This document shows positions 1-8,894 of a DNA stretch of 50,395 nt, piece by piece (positions within the stretch are counted from its first letter, which is position 1; each line of letters starts with the position of its first letter). A program made the translations under genes and the position numbers. Source of the DNA: Pseudomonadota bacterium (lineage in GTDB: Bacteria; Pseudomonadota; Alphaproteobacteria; Rhizobiales; Beijerinckiaceae). The notes below the pieces were generated by a model. It had not been told where the DNA came from. It searched no databases and worked only from the letters and a program-made list of their open reading frames with translations. The DNA is taken from contig JAKAJL010000027.1 of assembly GCA_021813805.1 (NCBI GenBank), forward strand, positions 1 to 50,395, given 5' to 3'.

Positions 1-40
1 ATTTTAAGTCTGCTGCGTCTACCAGTTTCGCCACGTCCGC
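1..40 (-). tRNA. tRNA-Leu (UAA), 5' part only, cut by the window edge
   Basis: Read on the minus strand from position 40, the sequence gives a leucine-type tRNA 5' half: acceptor strand GCGGACG, the TG linker, a D arm (GCG, AAACTGGTAGA, CGC), then anticodon stem GCAGA and loop CTTAAAA. The loop places UAA at positions 34-36, so the tRNA reads UUA. The variable arm, T arm and 3' end lie outside the window. Confidence 0.9.
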
Positions 41-235
41 ATTCATGCCGCCGGCGCCAGCATCTATACCGCGAAAGCCGTGGGCGCAACGACGGCGCGC
101 CGAGGACGTCGGGAGGTCGCGAGCGGTCGCGGCGGACTTCGCTTTGCCATTCACCGATTTCAGGCGCAAACTTGCATGAATGTATTTTCAGGCGCAGCCG
201 GGCGGACGGCGGCGCGTAAGCGATTAGGGGGCGTC

Positions 236-2722
236 ATGACGAAGAAGATCGTCCTTTTCGCCGACGGCACCGGCAACGCCTTCACCGAGCAGGAATCCAA
301 TGTCTGGCGGCTCTATCAGGCGCTCGACGCCGCCGATCCGGACATCGAGACTCATTATATTCCCGGCGTCGGCACGTCCAAAATCTGGCTTGTCGCGATG
401 ATCGACGCGGCGACGGGCTTCGGCGTGCCCGCCAACGTGCGCAAGCTTTACCGATTCCTGTGCTGGAATTGGAACGCGGGCGCGGAGGTCTATCTCTTCG
501 GCTTTAGCCGCGGCAGTTTCACCATCCGCACGCTGGCGGCGATGATCGCCTCGCAGGGCCTGATGCCGAGCAAGATCGGCGACGGCGCCGTCAGTCACGC
601 CGAAATGGACCGCAATGTCATGGGCGCCTGGCGCGCCTATCGCGAGCGCAGCGCGCCTTTCGAGTGGACGAAAATGTCGCCCCTCGTCTGGTTGACGCGG
701 CGCCTGCGCGATTTTCTCATCCGGGCCTCGCGGCGGCTGGCCGGCGCCCCCCTCCATTCCGAAGTTTTGGTCGAGCGCGACCGGGCGCAGCCGGAGCGCA
801 AGGAGATTTCCCTCGCCTTCATGGGCCTGTTCGACACGGTCGAAGCCTTCGGCGTTCCGATCGAGGAATTGCGCAGGGCGGTGGATTACGCGCTCTGGCC
901 GATCTCCTTCCGCAATCACCGCATCGCCTGCGGCGTGCGGGTAGCGCGTCACGCCCTGTCGCTGGACGACGAGCGCACGACTTTCCATCCGCTGCGGATG
1001 GATCAGAGCCCGCGTCCGAAACATGATCCCTGCGGACAGCCCGCGACCGACATCCGCGAGGTGTGGTTTTCCGGCGTCCATTCCGATGTCGGCGGCGGCT
1101 ATCCCGACGGCGGGGCGAGTTTTGCGCCGCTGCTGTGGATGGCGGGGGAGGCGCGCGATCAGGGGCTGGATTTCCGCGCCGGCCCGCTCGAGGAATGGAG
1201 CCAGCAGGTCTCTCCGACGGCGCCGCTGCACGATTCGCGCGCCGGGTTGTCGGTCTATTATCGCTATGGTCCGCGCAAGATCGGAACGGGTGTGGCCGAC
1301 GGAGGCCCGCCCGTCGTCCATCATTCGGTGGTCGAGCGCATCGTTTCGGGTTGCGACGGCTATGCGCCGCTGGTGCTGCCGCGCCATATCAAAATCCTGC
1401 TGCCCAGCCGCGACGTGGTGGAATGTCCGGTTCCGCCCAAACAGGCGCGCGCTTTCGTAGCCGCCGCCGCCGAAACGCGCGACGCCCTGACCGACGCGCT
1501 GAAGCTGGAGGTTCCGCCCGAGAAATTCATGTCCCGGGTCAGGGATCTCATCTGGCGGAGGCGGGTCGTTTATTTTCTCCTCGTCTTCGCGACGCTCTGG
1601 TTCGTGGCGCTGCCCGCCTTGAACTTCGACGTTTCGGACGGCGGTTCAAGCCCGTCCGCCGGCGGGATGCTCCAGTCTCTCGATGGTTCTTTTGCCGCCA
1701 TGGCGCGGTCGACCTTCGGCGCCGTCGCGCCGATCATGCCGGCCGCGGTCAAGCCGTGGTTCGACTTCCTCGCCCAGCACCCCTTCAGCGGCGCGATCAG
1801 TCTGGGCGTGATCCTGTCTTTCTACCTGCGAAGCTGCGCGCTGCGCGACCGAATTCGCGACTACGCCCATGACGCTTGGTTTTCCACGCGCAAGGCGGTT
1901 CCGGAAAGCGAGTTCGCGGGCGGCGAGACATGGACCCGCCGTTTCCGCAAGTCGAGGATCGTCAACCGGCTGGCGAATTTCGCCACGCAACGGGTTTTCT
2001 TTGCGCTGGGGGTGTTCGCCATTTACCTGGCGGCGGCCACCTTCATCAGCCGCGCCAGCGTCAACGCGCTCAACGCCGCCGGCGCGATCTGTCGCCCGGT
2101 CAGTCCCGGCCCGGGCCTGGCGCTGAAAGACGGCGCGACGACGATCGTTCGAGGCTTCACGCCCGCCAGCCCCTGTTTCGACACCGGCGTGGAGGTGACG
2201 TCCGGCGCGACCTACCTGATCAAGATCAAGCAGACCGAGCCTTTCGCCGACCAGACTGTTTACGCGCCGCCGGCGGGCTTCAAGGCGTGCGGCTGGGCCT
2301 TTCGCGCCGGCCTGCCGTTCCGGCGCTGGTGGCGGGCGGATTGGTTCGCGCCCATCGCGCAGATCGGCGAACGCGCGGCGGCGGAGTTTCCGCTCACGCC
2401 GATCAATGGCGTCCTGCCGCGCCCCTCTACTTCGGCGAGGGATCGGATCGAGGTCGAAAAGCGCCTCGCGCTCGACGAGCCCTATACGGCGGCGCCCGGA
2501 GCGGATCGGGCGCGACAGGAATTGCTCGCCATGCAGGCTGGAGAAGACACTTTCGTCGCGCGTTTCGCTGCGCCAGCGCGCGGCCGACTCTATGTCTATG
2601 TCAACGATGTCCTGCCGGCCTTTCTCGGGCTGAAGTTCACGGCCTTCTATGAAAACAACGCTGGCCGCGCCGACATCGCGATCACGCGCGAGCCCTGTTG
2701 CGGCGCCGATGGCGGGAAATGA
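236..2722 (+). CDS. DUF2235-family alpha/beta hydrolase with C-terminal membrane segments
   Basis: An 828-residue protein. The N-terminal half opens with KKIVLFADGTGN, typical of the DUF2235 (Tle1-like phospholipase) family. It has a nucleophile elbow GFSRGS near residue 89 and the motif HSDVGGGYPDGG near residue 282, which should carry the acidic catalytic residue. The second half has hydrophobic stretches (VVYFLLVFATLWFVALPAL, a second around residues 515-535 and VFFALGVFAIYLAAATFI), so the protein is probably membrane-anchored. The chosen ATG at 236 follows AGGGGGCGTC. The frame stays open upstream to a GTG at 80, but the residues there are Arg-rich and unlike the family. Tle1 proteins are type VI secretion effectors, but no tss, vgrG or immunity gene is visible here, so a stand-alone esterase or lipase of unknown substrate is the safer call. 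Confidence 0.85.
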   Translation: MTKKIVLFADGTGNAFTEQESNVWRLYQALDAADPDIETHYIPGVGTSKIWLVAMIDAATGFGVPANVRKLYRFLCWNWNAGAEVYLFGFSRGSFTIRTLAAMIASQGLMPSKIGDGAVSHAEMDRNVMGAWRAYRERSAPFEWTKMSPLVWLTRRLRDFLIRASRRLAGAPLHSEVLVERDRAQPERKEISLAFMGLFDTVEAFGVPIEELRRAVDYALWPISFRNHRIACGVRVARHALSLDDERTTFHPLRMDQSPRPKHDPCGQPATDIREVWFSGVHSDVGGGYPDGGASFAPLLWMAGEARDQGLDFRAGPLEEWSQQVSPTAPLHDSRAGLSVYYRYGPRKIGTGVADGGPPVVHHSVVERIVSGCDGYAPLVLPRHIKILLPSRDVVECPVPPKQARAFVAAAAETRDALTDALKLEVPPEKFMSRVRDLIWRRRVVYFLLVFATLWFVALPALNFDVSDGGSSPSAGGMLQSLDGSFAAMARSTFGAVAPIMPAAVKPWFDFLAQHPFSGAISLGVILSFYLRSCALRDRIRDYAHDAWFSTRKAVPESEFAGGETWTRRFRKSRIVNRLANFATQRVFFALGVFAIYLAAATFISRASVNALNAAGAICRPVSPGPGLALKDGATTIVRGFTPASPCFDTGVEVTSGATYLIKIKQTEPFADQTVYAPPAGFKACGWAFRAGLPFRRWWRADWFAPIAQIGERAAAEFPLTPINGVLPRPSTSARDRIEVEKRLALDEPYTAAPGADRARQELLAMQAGEDTFVARFAAPARGRLYVYVNDVLPAFLGLKFTAFYENNAGRADIAITREPCCGADGGK

Positions 2723-2882
2723 GAGGCCGGCGGGGCGATGCGAAAAATGCGGTTCAGCCGGTCGTTCCGCGTGGATCGACGCCGATGACGAGGCTCCTGG
2801 AGACGGAACGCCAGCGCCGTTGACGAGGGACGGTTTAGCTGACAGGCTGATAAAAAAAGGCAGGCTGTCGAAAGACCTCGTT

Positions 2883-3431
2883 ATGGTGAAGATGCTGGCG
2901 TTGACGGCGTGGGGATGTGTCGTTTGCTTCCCGTCCTTTTGTCTTGCGGACAGCATCGCCTATCGGGTCCGGGACTTTGAAACCGGGATGAGCCGGGCCG
3001 ATGCGTTGCGTATCATGGAACGGGAATGCGTCGATTACGAACCCGGCCGCACAAGCTGCTCCTTGGACGACGGCTCATTCATCACATTGAGGTTCACGCC
3101 GCTAACCAGGTCTCTCAATGATATCGAATATTCCATGAAGACAAATATGAGTTGCGAAGAGCTTACTAAAGTTATTATCGAAAAATATAACTTGCGAGAG
3201 GGAAAGGCCCCGGATTGCGCCCCTGGCGGATGGGTCTACTTCGCCAAGAAGTTTTCCGACGATCATACGCCCAGCAAGATGATGATGAACGACAGGAAGC
3301 GTGTCGAAATCAGTTTCTCGTTCAATTTCGGCGCGCCCATGCTGCGCATCCTGGATGTGGCCGTTTTCTCCGAGGACCTTGACGCGCAGGAGCGGAAGAG
3401 GAAGGCCAATCCGGCGCCTCCGAAGCTCTGA
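2883..3431 (+). CDS. Small exported protein of unknown function
   Basis: A 182-residue protein with a clear signal peptide: a short basic start, the hydrophobic stretch MLALTAWGCVVCFPSFC, and a likely cleavage after CLA before DS. The mature part holds several cysteines (ECVDYEPGRTSCS, MSCEEL, DCAPGGW), which suggests disulfides in the periplasm, and ends in a charged, Pro-rich tail. I do not recognise the family. Starts at 2883 and 2892 are both possible, and neither has a strong Shine-Dalgarno site. The gene lies 160 bases after the DUF2235 gene on the same strand and is convergent with cls, with only 21 bases between the stop codons. Base use drops to a lower GC level around 3110-3210 than in the neighbours. 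Confidence 0.7.
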   Translation: MVKMLALTAWGCVVCFPSFCLADSIAYRVRDFETGMSRADALRIMERECVDYEPGRTSCSLDDGSFITLRFTPLTRSLNDIEYSMKTNMSCEELTKVIIEKYNLREGKAPDCAPGGWVYFAKKFSDDHTPSKMMMNDRKRVEISFSFNFGAPMLRILDVAVFSEDLDAQERKRKANPAPPKL

Positions 3432-3452
3432 TCCGGAGCGCCCCGACCGCCA

Positions 3453-4880
3453 TCACAGAATCGGCGCGAACAGCCGGGCGACGGGAGCGGCCACCCGCAG
3501 CGCCGCCGGCTGATCGGACAGAGGGCGGTCCGCCGGCGTGGCGGCGGCGAAATCCCGTTCCAGCATGGCGGCGACTTTTTGGGCGAATGCGAGGTCGAAG
3601 ACGATCGCGCTGGCCTCGAAATTCAGGCGGCACGACCGGCTGTCGAGATTGTGGCTGCCGATGGCCGCGACGCGGTCGTCGATCAGCATGACCTTCTGGT
3701 GCATGAAGCCGGGTTGATGGCGATAGAAACGCACGCCGGACCCGCGCATTTCGTCGAGAAAGGCGAAACCGGCGAGCCAGACCAGCCAATGATCGCGTTT
3801 CCCCGCGAGAATCACCCGCACATCGGCGCCGCGCGCCGCCGCCACCCGCATGGCGCTCATCAGACTCGGGTCGGGGATGAAATAGGGCGAAGAGATCCAG
3901 ACTCTTTTGCGCGCGCAAGTCAAAGCATGGAGGAAATAGAGACAACCGGTTTCCTGCGCGTCCGCCGGCCCCGAGGCGAGGACCAGGGCGGTGACGTCGT
4001 TCAAAACCGTTTCCGGGCGCCAGTTGAGGTCGAGGCTCTTGCCCGTCGCCCAATGCCAGTCCTCGGCGAAATGGGCCTGAAGTTGCGCCACCGCGGGGCC
4101 GGTGAGGCGCACGAGCGTGTCGCGCCAGCGGCCGAGCCGGGGATTGCGGCCGAGATATTCGTCGCCGAAATTGAATCCGCCGGTGAAGCCGGTTTCCCCG
4201 TCGATGACCACGATCTTGCGGTGATCGCGGAAATTGAGCCGCATCGGCGAAAAAAGCCGGCTTTTGTGGCGGGCGTGGAAATTGGTGATTTCGACCCCGG
4301 CCGCGCGCAACCTCTTGAGATAAGCGTGGCCAAGGCCATGGCTGCCAAAAGGATCGTAGAGGACATGGACGCGCAAGCCCTTGCGCGCCTTGGCGATCAG
4401 CCGCTCTTGAAGACGCAGGCCGGTCATGTCGTCGCGCAATATATAGGTCTCGATCAGAATGTAGCGGCGCGCTGCGTCGACGCCTTCGAAAATCGCGTCG
4501 AAAGCGGCATGGTCGGTCAGCAGTTCCGCCGCGTTTCCCGTGACCGCCGGCCGCTCGGCGAGAGTTTCGAACCCGGCGCGCAGAGGATCGCCCTCGTCGC
4601 CGGCCGCCCGCGTGCGCTCGTCGAAGCCCTCGATGCCGGCGCGGCTGGCCGATTGCGAGGACCGGCGCGCGCTCACCATCTTGGGATAGCGGAAATCCCC
4701 GAAAACCAGATAAGCCGGCACGCCGAGCCAGGGCAGGACCATCAGGAAGAAGGTCCATCCGACCGCGCCTTGCGGCGTCCGCGCCGAACGGATCGCGCGA
4801 AAGGCGAAAAATATCGCCGTCCCATGTAGAACGAACAGCCCTGCGGACAGGTCGAAAGTGGGGGTCAGATGAAAGGCCAT
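3453..4880 (-). CDS. cls: Cardiolipin synthase (phospholipase D family)
   Basis: A 475-residue membrane enzyme expected to join two phosphatidylglycerols, or a related donor pair, into cardiolipin. Two N-terminal hydrophobic segments (around LFVLHGTAIFFAFRAI and GWTFFLMVLPWLGVPAYLVFG) are followed by two PLD domains. The first HKD motif is HRKIVVIDGETGFTGGFNFGDEY (His near residue 220). The second is HQKVMLIDDRVAAIGSHNLDSRS (His near residue 394). Both are intact, and the length matches the family (about 480). The ATG at 4880 was chosen because the first membrane segment begins soon after it. No strong Shine-Dalgarno site is visible, and the frame stays open another 26 codons to 4958. The gene is convergent with the small exported gene on its left. 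Confidence 0.9.
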   Translation of the reverse strand: MAFHLTPTFDLSAGLFVLHGTAIFFAFRAIRSARTPQGAVGWTFFLMVLPWLGVPAYLVFGDFRYPKMVSARRSSQSASRAGIEGFDERTRAAGDEGDPLRAGFETLAERPAVTGNAAELLTDHAAFDAIFEGVDAARRYILIETYILRDDMTGLRLQERLIAKARKGLRVHVLYDPFGSHGLGHAYLKRLRAAGVEITNFHARHKSRLFSPMRLNFRDHRKIVVIDGETGFTGGFNFGDEYLGRNPRLGRWRDTLVRLTGPAVAQLQAHFAEDWHWATGKSLDLNWRPETVLNDVTALVLASGPADAQETGCLYFLHALTCARKRVWISSPYFIPDPSLMSAMRVAAARGADVRVILAGKRDHWLVWLAGFAFLDEMRGSGVRFYRHQPGFMHQKVMLIDDRVAAIGSHNLDSRSCRLNFEASAIVFDLAFAQKVAAMLERDFAAATPADRPLSDQPAALRVAAPVARLFAPIL

Positions 4881-4956
4881 CGGCCACAGGCAACAGAATT
4901 TCGAGCGTGACCGCAAGCGGGAAAATCGCGTCGTCTTCGCCTGCGCTCGACCAATC

Positions 4957-4987
4957 AAAAAAGACCCGTTTCCGCGAAGGAAACGGG
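4957..4987 (-). terminator. Rho-independent terminator downstream of the cbb operon
   Basis: On the minus strand, a 9-bp stem (4979-4987 pairing with 4965-4973, CCCGTTTCC/GGAAACGGG) with a 5-base loop is followed by six T residues (4962-4957). It lies about 125 bases beyond the cbbO stop codon, in the direction of cbb transcription and ahead of the cls start. Confidence 0.75.
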
Positions 4988-5001
4988 CCTAGTTCTCTCC
5001 A

Positions 5002-5033
5002 ACATCCGCGTCCCCACGCTGGGACGCGGATGT
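5002..5033. other. Strong hairpin between cbbO and the cbb terminator
   Basis: A perfect 13-bp inverted repeat (5002-5014 with 5021-5033, core CATCCGCGTCCC) with a 6-base loop. No T tract follows on either strand. It sits just ahead of the terminator hairpin at 4957-4987 when read from cbbO, so the cbb mRNA would end in two tandem hairpins. A 3' end-protecting structure is the likeliest role. Confidence 0.55.
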
Positions 5034-5111
5034 CTGGGCAGGAGAGCTGCGGAAACGGGTGGTCCTGCGCCATCCTGTGTGGAGGCCTTGCGGCCCAATC
5101 GGTTCTTTCGC

Positions 5112-7430
5112 CTAGCCCGTCAATTCCGCGAAAAGCTGCGGCAGGCGTTCGGGCAGGCGCTCGACCTTGTCGACGATGGTGTAGCCCTTGGCCCCGAAAA
5201 TCCGCTGGACGTAATGATCGGCGCGCGGGTCCAGCGTCAGGCAGAAGGTGTGGACGCCGCTCTGGCTCAATTCCTCCACCGCCTTTTTGGCGTCGCGGCG
5301 CAGGTAATTGGGATCGCGCTCATCCACATCCGCCGGTTCGCCGTCGGTGACCAGCAGGATCAGCTTCTTCTTCTGCGGCTGGCGGCGCAACTTGGCTCCG
5401 GCGTGGCGCAAGGCCGCGCCCATCCGCGTGGAAAAGCCGCCCTTCATTCCGGCAAGCCGCGTCTTGGCCGTGTCGTCGAATCGCGTTTCGAACGGCTTTA
5501 GGGGGAAATATTTCACGTCGCCGCGCCCGTCCGAACAAAATCCGTCCAACGCGAAGGGATCGCCGATGTCGGACAGCACGCGCGAGAGCAGAGCCGAGGC
5601 GTCGCGGGTAAGGCCGAGAATGCTCTGTTCGCCCGTGGGGGCCGGATCGTTGGTCGATTCCGAGAGATCGAGCAGGATCAGCACCGCGAGATCGCGGGTT
5701 TTCAGCCGGTTGCGCATGGTGATGCGCGGGTCCGGATCGCGCCCGAGCCGCAGGTCGATCATGAAATCGACGGCGGCGTTGACGTCGATCTCATCGCCAT
5801 CCTCCAGCTTGCGCTCGCGCTGCACGCCCTGCGGCCTCAGCTTGTCCACGATCTGGCGCAGGCGGCTGGCGACCGGCTTGTGCCGGGAGACGATGGCGTC
5901 GATGTCGTTGGCGTCGCCGGGCGGGCTGCGATATTCGCGCAAGATCGCCCAATCCGGGCGGAAGGTCTGCGCCTGATAATCCCACTCATGATAGGGGAAG
6001 GGATCGGAAACCGGGTCTGTCCCGTATTTCTCGTTGAAAGTTGTGTCGTCGTCGTCATAGAGCGTGCCGTCGAGCGTCCAGACTTCCTGGGCGTCGTCGC
6101 CTGCGGTCTCGACCTCCACCTCGTTGACGAATTCCATCAGCGAGACGCGGCGACGCGTCTGCTTCGGCATGTGAATCCGCTCGGCTTCGCGCGCCCAGTC
6201 GAGTTCGGCGAAGGCCCAGATATAGCGGTTGTCGTCACGATGGGTCAGGCGCAGCCGCTGCAACTGCCGCAAAGAGGGCAGGGCGCGGCGGTTGGCGAGA
6301 AGATGATAAAGCTCCAGCCCCAGGCCCCACGCGAAATTGGCGTCCTCGCCTTTGGCCGGGAATGTGTTGTGGAAACGGCGGGCGAAAGCGTCCGCCTCGA
6401 CGTCGCCGGTCGGTGTCTCCGGATCGAGCAAAGCGAGGGCGAGGCGCTCCAGCAAAGCTTGCGAGGGATGTTCCGACGCCCCGCGCTCGATGGCGAGCGC
6501 GGGGCGCCACAGGCTCTTCAGGCCAGGCAGGTCGCGCATCGCCAGATTTTCCACGCGCGCGTCCTCGATGAAACCGATCAGAACCATCTGCGCCTGGGTC
6601 AGCTCCTGGGCTGAGATCGGCTCGCGCATATAGACGAGGTGGGCGGCCATGTGAGCGGCCGCCGCGCGGAACAGGTCGAGGCCCGGGAGGCCTGGTTCGT
6701 CTTGCGCGGCGTCGGGCAGGCGCAGCGCGAAATCCTCGATGAAAGGCTGGAACTCGGCGTATTCCGCGGACGCCGGGCGCAGGTAGAACTCGCGGCCCCA
6801 CAGAGCGCGCAAGTAAGCGGTGAGCTTGCGCTGGTGATCGACGAAGAGCGCCCCCTTGCGCTCCTTCTGCAGCATGGCGAGGCTGTCGGGCGTCTTCAGC
6901 GCGAAATATTCGGCTTGCGTCTTGAAGTCCGTGCGATGCGCCTCGGCGCCGAAAAAGGCCCAGCGCCTCAGGCCGCCCAGCGACAGCTTGTGCAGCAGGT
7001 CGTCGAGTACGCCGAACATCGGGCGCAAACCGCGCGGGGCGCGGGCGGAAAGCTGGTGCAGGAACTGGACGTAAGCCGCGAAGAGATCGGAGTCGCCCAG
7101 CCGCCGCGCCGCATTGGGCGCGGTGGCGAGAAACATGGCGATCACCTCGCCGGAGGTGATCGAGGCGAGCTTCATCGCCGCGAGGGCGCAATCCTTGACC
7201 TGATCCTCGCCGATCTCGCGCGCCAGCGCCGGCATGGCTTCCAGAAAGGCCAGCACCGGGCCGGGGCCGCGGCCGAGTTCGGACAGGCCGCGCGCGCCTT
7301 CGAGATAGTTGCGCAGGCCCGCGGGGCTGAGATTGCGCGAGGCCTCGTGCAGGACGGCGTCGAGGACCTCGGCGATTTGCGGCGAGACCTCGGCGAGGGT
7401 TTGCCGATAGACGGCGAGCTCCGGGTCCAT
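5112..7430 (-). CDS. cbbO: RuBisCO activase subunit CbbO (VWA domain protein)
   Basis: A 772-residue protein, the adaptor of the CbbQO-type activase that removes inhibitory sugar phosphates from form I RuBisCO. The C-terminal third is a von Willebrand A domain with MIDAS motif DLSES (about residue 587), a later SDGRGD segment, and TDGEP. In characterised CbbO the MIDAS contacts an acidic residue of CbbL. The long helical N-terminal region resembles the CbbO/NorD family. The ATG at 7430 lies 11 bases after the cbbQ stop codon, so the two genes are co-transcribed and probably translationally coupled. Length and order (cbbL-S-Q-O) match proteobacterial form IA loci. Confidence 0.93.
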   Translation of the reverse strand: MDPELAVYRQTLAEVSPQIAEVLDAVLHEASRNLSPAGLRNYLEGARGLSELGRGPGPVLAFLEAMPALAREIGEDQVKDCALAAMKLASITSGEVIAMFLATAPNAARRLGDSDLFAAYVQFLHQLSARAPRGLRPMFGVLDDLLHKLSLGGLRRWAFFGAEAHRTDFKTQAEYFALKTPDSLAMLQKERKGALFVDHQRKLTAYLRALWGREFYLRPASAEYAEFQPFIEDFALRLPDAAQDEPGLPGLDLFRAAAAHMAAHLVYMREPISAQELTQAQMVLIGFIEDARVENLAMRDLPGLKSLWRPALAIERGASEHPSQALLERLALALLDPETPTGDVEADAFARRFHNTFPAKGEDANFAWGLGLELYHLLANRRALPSLRQLQRLRLTHRDDNRYIWAFAELDWAREAERIHMPKQTRRRVSLMEFVNEVEVETAGDDAQEVWTLDGTLYDDDDTTFNEKYGTDPVSDPFPYHEWDYQAQTFRPDWAILREYRSPPGDANDIDAIVSRHKPVASRLRQIVDKLRPQGVQRERKLEDGDEIDVNAAVDFMIDLRLGRDPDPRITMRNRLKTRDLAVLILLDLSESTNDPAPTGEQSILGLTRDASALLSRVLSDIGDPFALDGFCSDGRGDVKYFPLKPFETRFDDTAKTRLAGMKGGFSTRMGAALRHAGAKLRRQPQKKKLILLVTDGEPADVDERDPNYLRRDAKKAVEELSQSGVHTFCLTLDPRADHYVQRIFGAKGYTIVDKVERLPERLPQLFAELTG

Positions 7431-7441
7431 CGCCGCCTCCG

Positions 7442-8248
7442 TTACGGGAAGAAAGCGGCGACCGCCGCGTCGAGCGCGTCGCGCATATCGGGATCGTCGG
7501 TCAGCGGCCGCACCATGGCGATGCGGCAGGCGTCCGGCGCCGGCACGCCCTTGACGATCAGCGCCCCGGCATAGACCAGCAGGCGGGTGGAAATGCCCTC
7601 GTCGAGCCCATGGCCCTTGAGATTGCGCGAGCGCAAGGCGATCTGCGCCAGCTTTTCCGCCTGTTTCGGGTCGAGCCCGGTCTCATGGGCGACGATCTCG
7701 GCTTCGATTTCCGGGGAGGGGTAGGTGAAATCGAGAGCGCCGAAACGCTGCTTGGTCGAAGGTTTCAAGTCCTTCATCAGCGACTGGTAGCCGGGGTTGT
7801 ACGAGATCACCAGCTGGAAGTCGGGGTGGGCCGTGACCAGTTCGCCCTTCTTGTCGAGCGGCAGCGCGCGGCGGTGGTCGGTGAGCGGATGGATGACGAC
7901 GGTGGTGTCCTGGCGCGCCTCGACCACTTCGTCGAGATAGCAGATCGCGCCCATGCGCGCGGCGGCGGTCAGCGGCCCGTCCTGCCAGCGGGTGCCGTCG
8001 CGGTCGAGCAGGAAGCGGCCGACGAGATCGGCGGCGGTCATGTCCTCATTGCAGGCCACGGTGACCAGAGGGCGGCCCAGGCGGTGGGCCATATATTCGA
8101 CGAAACGGGATTTGCCGCAGCCCGTGGGGCCTTTGAGCATCATCGGCAGGCGCGCGTCGTAGGCGGCCTGGAACTGTTCGATTTCGTGGCCGACGGCGCG
8201 GTAATAGGGCGCGGTCTTGACCCGGTATTGGCTGGCGATGTCGTCCAT
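7442..8248 (-). CDS. cbbQ: RuBisCO activase AAA+ ATPase CbbQ
   Basis: A 268-residue MoxR-type AAA+ ATPase, the hexameric motor of the CbbQO activase. It has Walker A GPTGCGKS (around residues 40-47), Walker B with [11 protein letters not shown], and a later sensor region ([11 protein letters not shown]). CbbQ uses ATP to remodel inhibited RuBisCO, recruited through CbbO. The ATG at 8248 is preceded by GAGGAG at a good distance. The next upstream in-frame candidates lack support. It follows cbbS after a 210-base spacer containing two hairpins, so its expression is probably lower than that of cbbLS. The same family includes NorQ, but the cbb context settles the name. Confidence 0.95.
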   Translation of the reverse strand: MDDIASQYRVKTAPYYRAVGHEIEQFQAAYDARLPMMLKGPTGCGKSRFVEYMAHRLGRPLVTVACNEDMTAADLVGRFLLDRDGTRWQDGPLTAAARMGAICYLDEVVEARQDTTVVIHPLTDHRRALPLDKKGELVTAHPDFQLVISYNPGYQSLMKDLKPSTKQRFGALDFTYPSPEIEAEIVAHETGLDPKQAEKLAQIALRSRNLKGHGLDEGISTRLLVYAGALIVKGVPAPDACRIAMVRPLTDDPDMRDALDAAVAAFFP

Positions 8249-8323
8249 TGCATGACTCCTCGGGCGGGTTTCCTCGGCGTCCTTTTTCAGCGCGCTTTTT
8301 GAACTGAGGCGCGCATTTCAAGA

Positions 8324-8357
8324 ACGCCTTCGGACGGGGAGGAAGATCCGAAGGCGT
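8324..8357 (-). promoter_or_regulatory. Hairpin in the cbbS-cbbQ spacer (distal)
   Basis: An 11-bp inverted repeat, ACGCCTTCGGA (8324-8334) with TCCGAAGGCGT (8347-8357), and a 12-base loop. On the cbb mRNA it is followed by TTCTTG rather than a run of U, so partial termination or RNA processing is more likely than full termination. Confidence 0.5.
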
Positions 8358-8419
8358 CTTTCGCCATGCGCCCTTTCGTGAAAGCGATGGCTTCCGCGCC
8401 CGGGAAGAGGCGCGGGGGG

Positions 8420-8447
8420 CTTGCCCGCGTTTTTCGGCGCGGGCAAG
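8420..8447 (-). promoter_or_regulatory. Hairpin just after the cbbS stop codon
   Basis: A 10-bp inverted repeat, CTTGCCCGCG (8420-8429) with CGCGGGCAAG (8438-8447), and an 8-base loop. It begins 12 bases past the cbbS stop and has no U tract. A structure at this place could block 3' decay of a cbbLS mRNA and help produce more CbbLS than CbbQO. Confidence 0.5.
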
Positions 8448-8458
8448 GATTTTTCAGG

Positions 8459-8812
8459 TCACGCCGCAGGGCGGAAGATCAGCATTGCGGTCCCTTGGGT
8501 CTGACGGACATTGTCGTAGCCGATCAATTTCACCAGATGCTTGGGATTGGCTTTACGGCAGGCCTCGGCCTCGGCGAGGATGCGGTCGACGTCGGTTTCG
8601 CCGAACATCGGCAGCTTCCACATGTACCAATAATGCATCATCGCATTTTCCGGCTCGCAGTGTTCGATCGCCGGGTTCCAGCCGCTATCGACGATATATT
8701 GGACCTGCTTGCGCAGCTCCTCGTCGGTCATGGACGGCAGATAGGAGAAGGTCTCGAACCTCTTGCTGGCTTCGTCGCCCATGCGGGACGGATAGTCTTG
8801 AACGGTGCTCAT
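8459..8812 (-). CDS. cbbS: RuBisCO small subunit, form I
   Basis: A 117-residue small subunit that caps the L8 core of form I RuBisCO. Family marks are [15 protein letters not shown], the conserved [11 protein letters not shown] and the C-terminal [16 protein letters not shown]. The short loop between the first two strands fits a bacterial form IA subunit rather than a plant type. The ATG at 8812 has GGAGAA upstream. It follows cbbL after 82 bases on the same transcript. Confidence 0.96.
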   Translation of the reverse strand: MSTVQDYPSRMGDEASKRFETFSYLPSMTDEELRKQVQYIVDSGWNPAIEHCEPENAMMHYWYMWKLPMFGETDVDRILAEAEACRKANPKHLVKLIGYDNVRQTQGTAMLIFRPAA

Positions 8813-8894
8813 CTTTTATTCTCCGAAATCTCTGGGACTGAGAGCCGAGGCTCGTTGTCCGAGCCTTGGCCTCCGCGTCGGGTGACGCGACGAA

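Noticed and set aside
236-2722. Type VI secretion effector call for the DUF2235 gene
   Set aside because: No secretion, adaptor or immunity gene is in the window, and the membrane segments argue for a resident protein.
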